From the NCBI GenBank assembly GCA_964600285.1, contig CAZRIZ010000005.1, positions 1-35,904 of the forward strand: DNA of 35,904 nucleotides, in the 5' to 3' direction. The position numbers were made by a program, and so were the translations under genes. Positions 29,012-35,904 of this stretch are shown piece by piece; positions within the stretch are counted from its first letter, which is position 1, and each line of letters begins with the position of its first letter. The notes under the pieces are model-generated. The model did no database searches and had not been told where the DNA came from. It saw only the letters and a list, made by a program, of their open reading frames with translations. This DNA is from CAZRIZ01 sp964600285 (lineage in GTDB: Bacteria > Patescibacteriota > Saccharimonadia > Saccharimonadales > Saccharimonadaceae).

Positions 29012-32000
29012 TTAACCTTCAGCGACGTCTTTCATTTCATCAGCTTGAGACTCTTTGTCGACAAACTCATCGTCAAGTTCATGACTTTGCGTTAAATCTT
29101 CATTTGAGACATATTCTTCATCACGATGATCTGGTTCTTCGTCTGTGTCAATTTGGCTATAGTCAGTATCATCTACAACGCCAGTTCCAACTGGAATTTT
29201 ATGACCGATGATAACATTCTCTTTTAGACCCTTTAGGTTGTCAACTCGACCGCTAGTGGCAGCATTGATTAAGACCCTAGTGGTGTCTTGGAAAGAAGCA
29301 GCTGATAAGAAGCTATCGCTCCAGATAGAAACCTTGGTGATACCAAGTAGGAGTTGCCTGTAGGCAATCTCTTTTTTGTTCTGACTCTTTAAGATTTCAT
29401 TATCATCTATAACGGCAGCTCGAGAGACAATATCACCCATTACGAAGCTTGAATCACCGGGATCTTCAATTTGCACTCGACTAAACATTTGTTTGACAAT
29501 AATCTCCAAATGCTTATCGGCAACATCTTGACCCTGAGCGGCATAGATTCTTAGAACCTCATTGATGATGTAACGCTCAGTAGCGGCGATGCCCTTTAGT
29601 CTCATCAAATCATGCAAGTTGATAGAGCCTGAGGTTAACCTATCGCCAGCCTTAACTTTATCACCAGCCTTAACTAGTAGCTGTATTAAAGTCGACACTT
29701 CGTATTGAAGCGGAGCTTCAGTTTGACCAGTAATTTCAACCTTGTTCTTGCCAAGTTTTACTCTGCCGTCAATCGTAGCGACAATTGATGTATTCTCATC
29801 TGTTTCAGCGACAACGTCACCAACTTTTACTTCGTCACCAGTCTTAACTTTGACTACGGCCTCACCGAGTTCAATAGTCTCGACTTTGGCTTCTGTAGGC
29901 TTAAGTTGAATTGTAAACTTATCGTCTTTTTCCCAAATGTCAATTACGCCATCCAGTTCGGCAAGAAGAGCTTCGCCCTTCGGCACGCGAGCCTCAAACA
30001 ACTCCTCTACACGTGGTAGACCAGTTGTGATATCCGAACCACCAACGCCTGAGCTGTGGAACGTGTTTAGAGTAAGCTGAGTACCAGGCTCTCCGACTGA
30101 CTGCGCAGCAATTACACCAACTGGTTGATGCGATCGCACTAACTCACCAGTAGACATATCGATGCCGTAACTCTTGCGACTAATGCCATGAGTGGTGTTA
30201 GCGGTCAAAATGCTTTGAATCTTAACGCTCTTAATTGACTCATCAGCCTCAATCTTCGCAGCTACCGCCTTAGTTATCAACTCATTTTTCTTAACGTAAT
30301 CAGCAACATCTTCTGCAGCATAACGACCATAAAGTCGCTCACCGAAGCTTATCATAGTGACCTCGGTATCACCTCGGAAGATCTCAAAACCAGGATCATT
30401 TGGCTCATCTTCATTTTCAGTCGTAAAGACATCTTGTGCAACATCAACCAAACGACGGGTCAAATAACCAGAATCGGCAGTTTTCAAAGCTGTATCAATC
30501 AGACCTTTACGCGAACCACGAGTTGCAACATAGGCTTCAAGTGATGATAAACCTTCGATATAGCTGTGGCGAATCGGCAACTCAATTTCACGGTTAGTTG
30601 TATCAACCTGAATACCGATCATCGAGCTTCCCATCTTAACGTTAGAAATATCACCACGAGCACCAGAGTCAACCATAATACTAATAGGAGTATCCATAGT
30701 TTTTAGCTTTTCTTGGATATACTCACTAATCTTTTTATCGACAGTGCGCCAGTTCTGAACTGTTAGAGAATAGCGCTCTTCATCAGATACTAAGCCATCT
30801 TCAAAGCTAACTGAAATCTCTGCAGCGTGTTGATCACCCTCTTTGATGAAGTCATCAACGTCATCAAAGTAGATGTAATCGTTGCGTCCAATTGAAACAG
30901 CGCCAATGGTAGCGTACTTAAATGCTAGTTCCTTAAGTCTATCAGCTGTCTCGGTTGTCGCGACAGGACCATCTTGGTCATAGATTTTAGCCAAGACTTT
31001 TTTGATTTGCTTCTTAGTCATCACGTCTTCTTGATATGGGAAATCTTCCGGCAAGGCCTCGTTAAAGTAGGTTCGACCTAGCGTTGTGTTGCGAATTTCT
31101 CCCTTGGCAAAAACACGAATCGGGGTTTGCAATTCAATCTTATCATTGTTATAGGCAGCTTCAGCTTCATAAACCGAGGCAAAAGCTTTTCGCTCTTTAG
31201 TCTGTGCAGATGGTTTATCGTAAGTTAGGTAATAATTGCCCAACACGATATCCTGAGCAATTGACAACACTGGCGAACCATCTGCCGGTTTTAGCAAGTT
31301 GTTAACTGGTGTCATTAAGTCACGAGCTTCTTCTTGCGCCTTCTGAGAAAGTGGCAAGTGAACCGCCATCTGATCACCGTCGTAATCGGCATTAAAGCCA
31401 TTAGCGACTAATGGGTGTAGCTTGACGGCTTTACCATCAACTAACACTGGCTTGAAGGCCTGAACACTCAAGCGGTGCAAGCTTGGGGCACGGTTAAGCA
31501 GTACGTAGCGATCTTTGATAACATCGTCCAGCGCGTCCCAGACACAAGCCTCACCAGCTTCGATTAATCGAGTAGCTGACTTGATATTAAAAGCGTATTC
31601 ATTGCGAATTAACCAAGAGATTATGAATGGTTTGAATAACTCTACTGCCATTTGTTTTGGCAAACCACATTCATCAATCTTCAAATCTGGACCAACTACG
31701 ATTACAGAACGTCCAGAGTAGTCAACACGCTTACCGAGCAAGTTCTGACGAAAACGACCTTGTTTGCCTTTTAGCATATCGCTAAGGCTCTTAAGCTTTC
31801 GGCGATTGCCGGCCGATGACGCACCACGATTACTTCTAGTGGCGTTATTGTCAATTAAGGCATCAACTGCTTCTTGCAGCATGCGCATTTCATTTCGGCA
31901 GATTACATCAGGAGCTTTTAAGTCAATTAGTTTCTTTAAGCGATTATTGCGATTGATAACTCGACGATACAAATCGTTTAGGTCAGACGTTGCAAAACGA

Positions 32001-32944
32001 CCACCAGCTAGCTGGACCATCGGTCGTAGATCTGGTGGAATAACTGGCAAGACGGTCAAGCACAAACTGTTTGCTTTAATACCAGCCAACTTCATGCTTT
32101 CAAGAGTTTTCAATCGTTTAAGCAACTTTTTGTGACGTTGTCCTTTGGCCTTTTCAGCTTCTTCGGTCAAACTAACAATTAGCTTGTCAATGTCAATCTC
32201 GTCTAGCATTTGCTTGATAGCTTTCGCTCCCATGCCAACTGTGACTATGTCAGCCAATTCGTCTGGTAGGTTGCGATAGTCAGTTTCAGAGATTAAAGCC
32301 CACTTAGTAAGCGATTCGAGCTGACTATTCTTTTGGACATACTCAGCCTCAAGCTCTTCTAGTTCCTTGTTGCGCTCTTTAACTAATTTGGCTATTTCAA
32401 CATCAGTTTTCTCGGTCGCTTCTTTTTCATAGCGAAGTTCAATAGCTTGCTTACCAGCTTTAGTCGTGACTTCAAGATCTTCTAGCATTTGAGTTCGTTT
32501 CTCGTCATCAACTGCCAAAACGACATAACTAGCAAAGTAAACAATTCTTTCTATATTCTTAACCGTCATGCCCAATAGCAAGCTCATTGCACTGGGAGTA
32601 CCACGCATGAACCAGATATGAGCTACTGGCACGGCTAAATCGATATGACCCATCCGTTCGCGACGCACGATTGATTTAGTTACTAATTCACCATTTTTAT
32701 CAACAGCAGCTTCTCGAGAGCGAACTCCCTTGAATTTACTGTCGTGTGGGTTGATGTCTTTGACTGGTCCAAAAATACGTTCACAGAATAGACCGTCACG
32801 CTCTGGTTTTTGGGTTCGATAATTGATCGTCTCTGGCTTTGTGACTTCACCGTGGCTCCATCTTAAGATGTCTTCCGATGAAGCGACTGCCAATCGGACA
32901 GCGTTAAAGTCAATATCGCGGTTGGTAGGGTTAAAACGTGGCAT
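29012..32944 (-). CDS. rpoC: RNA polymerase beta' subunit without zinc-binding cysteines
   Basis: Largest catalytic subunit of RNA polymerase. The 1310-aa product has the clamp start WSHGEVTKPETINYRTQKPE, a charged coiled coil (about residues 175-215), the switch/lid region GKQGRFRQNLLGKRVDYSGR, the catalytic NADYDGDQMAVHLPL (Tyr for the usual Phe, three Asp kept), the bridge helix region and the trigger loop GVIAAQSVGEPGTQLTLNTF. The C-terminal domain (TTRVLINAATSGRVDNLKGLK) is present, with an acidic tail. The N-terminal zinc ribbon, normally CxC...CxxC, is replaced by a cysteine-free segment (residues 63-87). The second site, normally C...CxHC, reads THGISRKS. Both zinc sites are therefore lost. 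GAGGAGG precedes the ATG, which overlaps the rpoB stop. Confidence 0.97.
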   Translation of the reverse strand: MPRFNPTNRDIDFNAVRLAVASSEDILRWSHGEVTKPETINYRTQKPERDGLFCERIFGPVKDINPHDSKFKGVRSREAAVDKNGELVTKSIVRRERMGHIDLAVPVAHIWFMRGTPSAMSLLLGMTVKNIERIVYFASYVVLAVDDEKRTQMLEDLEVTTKAGKQAIELRYEKEATEKTDVEIAKLVKERNKELEELEAEYVQKNSQLESLTKWALISETDYRNLPDELADIVTVGMGAKAIKQMLDEIDIDKLIVSLTEEAEKAKGQRHKKLLKRLKTLESMKLAGIKANSLCLTVLPVIPPDLRPMVQLAGGRFATSDLNDLYRRVINRNNRLKKLIDLKAPDVICRNEMRMLQEAVDALIDNNATRSNRGASSAGNRRKLKSLSDMLKGKQGRFRQNLLGKRVDYSGRSVIVVGPDLKIDECGLPKQMAVELFKPFIISWLIRNEYAFNIKSATRLIEAGEACVWDALDDVIKDRYVLLNRAPSLHRLSVQAFKPVLVDGKAVKLHPLVANGFNADYDGDQMAVHLPLSQKAQEEARDLMTPVNNLLKPADGSPVLSIAQDIVLGNYYLTYDKPSAQTKERKAFASVYEAEAAYNNDKIELQTPIRVFAKGEIRNTTLGRTYFNEALPEDFPYQEDVMTKKQIKKVLAKIYDQDGPVATTETADRLKELAFKYATIGAVSIGRNDYIYFDDVDDFIKEGDQHAAEISVSFEDGLVSDEERYSLTVQNWRTVDKKISEYIQEKLKTMDTPISIMVDSGARGDISNVKMGSSMIGIQVDTTNREIELPIRHSYIEGLSSLEAYVATRGSRKGLIDTALKTADSGYLTRRLVDVAQDVFTTENEDEPNDPGFEIFRGDTEVTMISFGERLYGRYAAEDVADYVKKNELITKAVAAKIEADESIKSVKIQSILTANTTHGISRKSYGIDMSTGELVRSHQPVGVIAAQSVGEPGTQLTLNTFHSSGVGGSDITTGLPRVEELFEARVPKGEALLAELDGVIDIWEKDDKFTIQLKPTEAKVETIELGEAVVKVKTGDEVKVGDVVAETDENTSIVATIDGRVKLGKNKVEITGQTEAPLQYEVSTLIQLLVKAGDKVKAGDRLTSGSINLHDLMRLKGIAATERYIINEVLRIYAAQGQDVADKHLEIIVKQMFSRVQIEDPGDSSFVMGDIVSRAAVIDDNEILKSQNKKEIAYRQLLLGITKVSIWSDSFLSAASFQDTTRVLINAATSGRVDNLKGLKENVIIGHKIPVGTGVVDDTDYSQIDTDEEPDHRDEEYVSNEDLTQSHELDDEFVDKESQADEMKDVAEG

Positions 32945-35904
32945 TATTGTTCCTCCTCTGCGACTTCACTTGTTTCAGTCGCGTCTTCTATTTGCATACC
33001 AGGTAATTCATCACCTTCTTGGAAATCAGGAGTTTCCTCACCGACCGCCTCTGAGATTAAATCAGAAGAAGGCGCTACCTCACCAGTACTACTTTCATTC
33101 GCATCAATTGTTGCATTGTCGTCAGTATTTATTAAGTCAACTCTCAAGCCAAGACCCTGCAATTCCTTAACCAAAACGTTAAACGATTCTGGCACTTTTG
33201 GACCCACAATGGGTTCATGTTTAATAATCGATTCATAAGCTTTGGCACGACCAAAGACGTCGTCTGACTTAATCGTCAACATTTCTTGCAAAGTCGTAGC
33301 GGCGCCGTAAGCTTCTAGTGCCCAGACTTCCATCTCTCCGAAACGCTGACCACCATTTTGGGCTTTACCACCCAAGGGCTGTTGAGTCACCATTGTGTAT
33401 GGACCAGTTGAGCGAGCATGAATCTTATCAGCTACCATGTGGTGCAACTTCATAAGGTGCATCACACCAACAGTTACAGGCTCTTCAAATATATCACCGG
33501 TGCAGCCATCGTAAAGACGCACCTTACCGCTCTTATCAAGACCAGCCTTTTCCAACTCGCTAGAAATAACATCTTCTGGAACACCGTTATATGACACTGT
33601 CGCAACCTTATAACCTAGTTCGCGCGCTGCCATACCAAGAGGCACTTCAAACAACTGTCCTAGATTCATACGACTCGGCACGCCTAGCGGATTCAAAATG
33701 ATATCAACTGGAGTTCCGTCAGCCATGTACGGCATATCTTCCGTCGGTAATACTCGAGCAATAACACCCTTGTTGCCGTAACGACCAGCTAACTTATCGC
33801 CTACTTGAATTTTTCGAGTCTGAGCAACAAATATCTGTATCTGCATCAAAACGCCAGCTTTTAGCTCATGACCATCATCACGTCGGAACACCTTAACGCC
33901 AATAACTTTACCGCCACCAGCATTATCCATACGCTTTGAAGTATCACGCACGTCTTTAGCCTTTTCACCAAAGATAGCTCGAAGCAATCGTTCTTCACTC
34001 GACAATTCCTGCTCGCCTTTTGGAGTAATTTTACCAACCAAGACATCACCAGTTCTAACTTCTGAACCAATTTGGACGATACCGTCTTCGTCTAAGTGAC
34101 GCAAACTCTCTTCTGACACATTAGGAATATCTCGAGTAACAATTTCAGGTCCTAATTTAGTTTCGCGAACCTCGACAACATAATCTTTAATATTGATACT
34201 TGTAAGCGAATCGTCTTCAACCAAACGACGAGACACAATAATGGCGTCGTCCATATTGAAACCATTCCATGGCATAAAGGCCACTAGCATGTTTCGTCCA
34301 AGTGCGATTTCACCGTCGGCAACTGATGCGCCCTCGATTAAGGCATCGCCTTTTTTAACTTTTTGGCCACGACTGACTACGACACGTTGGTCAAAACAGC
34401 GATCTTCATTTGTCTTTTTGAAGTGGACTAATTGATAAGTTTTTTCACCAGTCTTGTATTTAACAACTACGACATCGGCATCAGCTCGGGTAACTTCGCC
34501 ATCGGCCTCAGCCAAAACTAGCTGAGATGAATTTTGAGCAACAGCTTTTTCCATGCCAGTTCCAACTAATGGAGCTTCAGTTTTAATCAAAGGCACAGCC
34601 TGACGTTGCATGTTCGAACCAGTCAAAGCACGGTCAACTCGAGTTTTTTCGATAAACGGAACTAAACCAGCAGTTGAACCTAAAATCTGACTATAAGCTG
34701 CGTCCATCAAAGTAACTTCTGAAGCGTCAACTTGGACAGGATGCAGTTCCTTACGAGCTGAAACACGTTCATCGACAAACTCGCCTTTTTCGTTAATTTT
34801 TTCACCGGCATCGGCAATAACTTCAGGAATCTCTTGGTCAGCATCGAGATAGACAATCTCTTTTGTGACCTTGCCGTCTTTAACTTTCATATATGGGGTT
34901 TCAATAAAACCATAGCTATTGATTCGAGCGTAAGTTGCAAGTTTTAGCACCAAGCCAATGTTGCCACCCTCAGGAGTTTCAACAGCACAAACTCGACCAT
35001 AGTGAGTCGGGTGAGCATCACGAACTTCAAATCCAGCACGTTCACGCGTTAATCCGCCAGGACCCATCGAGCTCAAAGTTCGCTTGTGAGCTAACTCTGA
35101 AAGCGGGTTAGCCTGATCCATCAACTGTGATAGCTGTGAGCTAGCAAAGAATTCACGCACCGAGGCAACAATCGGACGAGCATTGATAAGTTGGGCTGGA
35201 GTTACAGATGATGAATCCACTACGCTAGTGTTACTCATTCGATCCATAATATTACGTTGCATACGCAGAACGCCAACACGGAACTGACGAGCTACTAGCT
35301 CACCAACCGATTTAACTCGGCGATTTGACAACGAATCAATATCATCAGGTTCGCCTTGAGTGTTGTTCAAGCGAATGATTTCAGCGACAATTGCCACGAA
35401 ATCACTAATTTGGAAAACGCGATATTTTTGAGTATTTGGTAAATCAATTCCCAAACGTTTGTTCATCTTGTAACGACCAACTCGGCTATAATCATAGCGC
35501 TTGAAATCAAAGAACATCTTTTCAATCATGCCACGTGCGTTATCAACGGTGGCCAAGTCGCCTGGGCGCAGGCGACGGAAAGTTTCAAGCAAAGCCTCTG
35601 AGCTAGTCTGTGCAGGATCTTTTTCTAGAGTTGCATCAATAAAGCTTAGTTCTCCAGTATCAACATCTGCAAATAAGGCCTTAATGTCTTTGTTGGTATT
35701 GTATTTTAGAGCTCTTAGGAAAGTTGTGATTGGTAGTTTACGACGACGGTCAATCTTAACATAGATTGCACCATTGCTGGCGGTCTCAAATTCCAGCCAA
35801 GCACCACGTCCAGGTATAACTTTGGCACCGAAGTGCTTTTTACCGTTTGTCTCAACAGCATTAAAGAAAACCCCAGCTGAACGAATCAACTGAGATACCA
35901 CAAC
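32944..35904 (-). CDS. rpoB: RNA polymerase beta subunit, 5' end cut by window edge
   Basis: Second catalytic subunit of RNA polymerase. 986 codons are visible. The apparent first Met is an internal GTG (VVSQLIRSAGVFF aligns with the VSQLHRSPGVFF block near residue 140 of E. coli RpoB), so roughly 100-140 N-terminal residues are outside the window. Conserved parts: RRRKLPITTFLRAL, ASSQLSQLMDQANPLSEL, GPGGLTRERAGFEVRDAHP, ETPEGGNIGLVL, GRNMLVAFMPWNGFNMDDAI, GDKLAGRYGNKGVIARVLP and GGKAQNGGQRFGEMEVWALE. The C-terminus has an acidic tail. The rifampicin pocket has several natural substitutions. Coupled to rpoC by TAATG. Confidence 0.97.
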   Translation of the reverse strand, partial: VVVSQLIRSAGVFFNAVETNGKKHFGAKVIPGRGAWLEFETASNGAIYVKIDRRRKLPITTFLRALKYNTNKDIKALFADVDTGELSFIDATLEKDPAQTSSEALLETFRRLRPGDLATVDNARGMIEKMFFDFKRYDYSRVGRYKMNKRLGIDLPNTQKYRVFQISDFVAIVAEIIRLNNTQGEPDDIDSLSNRRVKSVGELVARQFRVGVLRMQRNIMDRMSNTSVVDSSSVTPAQLINARPIVASVREFFASSQLSQLMDQANPLSELAHKRTLSSMGPGGLTRERAGFEVRDAHPTHYGRVCAVETPEGGNIGLVLKLATYARINSYGFIETPYMKVKDGKVTKEIVYLDADQEIPEVIADAGEKINEKGEFVDERVSARKELHPVQVDASEVTLMDAAYSQILGSTAGLVPFIEKTRVDRALTGSNMQRQAVPLIKTEAPLVGTGMEKAVAQNSSQLVLAEADGEVTRADADVVVVKYKTGEKTYQLVHFKKTNEDRCFDQRVVVSRGQKVKKGDALIEGASVADGEIALGRNMLVAFMPWNGFNMDDAIIVSRRLVEDDSLTSINIKDYVVEVRETKLGPEIVTRDIPNVSEESLRHLDEDGIVQIGSEVRTGDVLVGKITPKGEQELSSEERLLRAIFGEKAKDVRDTSKRMDNAGGGKVIGVKVFRRDDGHELKAGVLMQIQIFVAQTRKIQVGDKLAGRYGNKGVIARVLPTEDMPYMADGTPVDIILNPLGVPSRMNLGQLFEVPLGMAARELGYKVATVSYNGVPEDVISSELEKAGLDKSGKVRLYDGCTGDIFEEPVTVGVMHLMKLHHMVADKIHARSTGPYTMVTQQPLGGKAQNGGQRFGEMEVWALEAYGAATTLQEMLTIKSDDVFGRAKAYESIIKHEPIVGPKVPESFNVLVKELQGLGLRVDLINTDDNATIDANESSTGEVAPSSDLISEAVGEETPDFQEGDELPGMQIEDATETSEVAEEEQ

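Noticed and set aside
1..35904. CRISPR arrays, insertion sequences, rRNA and tRNA genes
   Set aside because: No regularly spaced repeats, transposase genes, terminal inverted repeats, rRNA stretches or tRNA T-arm/anticodon patterns were seen by eye in the intergenic sequence.

Overview
The window comes from a bacterial chromosome scaffold. Almost every gene is on the minus strand, and it reads as the core translation and transcription region of a reduced, fermentative member of the Patescibacteria (Candidate Phyla Radiation). Saccharibacteria is my best guess, from overall protein character only. Three things support CPR: the spc cluster has no rpmD (L30) between rpsE and rplO, which is a known CPR trait; genes are packed with one-base TAATG stop/start overlaps at 14 junctions; and the standard genetic code gives intact ORFs, which argues against the UGA=Gly lineages. 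Three runs of exactly 100 N (2641-2740, 9456-9555, 17531-17630) are scaffold gaps of unknown true size. They interrupt secY, rpsC/rplP and rpsJ, and ORFs read through them are artefacts.

Layout in transcription order (high to low coordinates): rpoB (N-terminus off the window) and rpoC, ending at a strong terminator; a heterodimeric ABC exporter pair; the str operon rpsL-rpsG-fusA with its own promoter and terminator; a small leaderless-looking gene of unknown function; uppP, desulfoferrodoxin (superoxide reductase) and a membrane-anchored flavodoxin-like protein; a plus-strand structured RNA unit; tuf with its own promoter and terminator; the first codons of rpsJ, running into a gap; pflB-pflA (pyruvate formate-lyase and its activase); two tandem, distantly paralogous genes of unknown function, each with its own promoter and terminator; then the long S10-spc-alpha run rplC-D-W-B, rpsS, rplV, rpsC, rplP, rpmC, rpsQ, rplN-X-E, rpsN-H, rplF-R, rpsE, rplO. 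That run is followed by an inserted SAM methyltransferase, secY, an inserted sortase, and a separately promoted infA-rpmJ-rpsM-rpsK-rpsD.

The genes make a working picture. Most of the window builds ribosomes, RNA polymerase and the Sec channel. pflBA gives formate plus acetyl-CoA from pyruvate under anaerobiosis, and the superoxide reductase protects oxygen-sensitive enzymes such as PFL. UppP recycles the lipid carrier for the cell wall, and the sortase fixes secreted proteins to the surface. Where adk and map often lie between secY and infA, this genome has the sortase.

The most promising undescribed element is the 345-base plus-strand unit at about 19228-19572. It has a near-consensus promoter, a chain of perfect helices, competing complementary segments, a tiny ORF whose Shine-Dalgarno sits in a hairpin, and an intrinsic terminator. 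I could not match it to tmRNA, RNase P RNA, SRP RNA or 6S RNA. Second is the duplicated promoter-gene-terminator cassette at 13071-14443. Third is the loss of every zinc-binding cysteine in both beta' zinc sites, together with zinc-free L36, S14 and S4.
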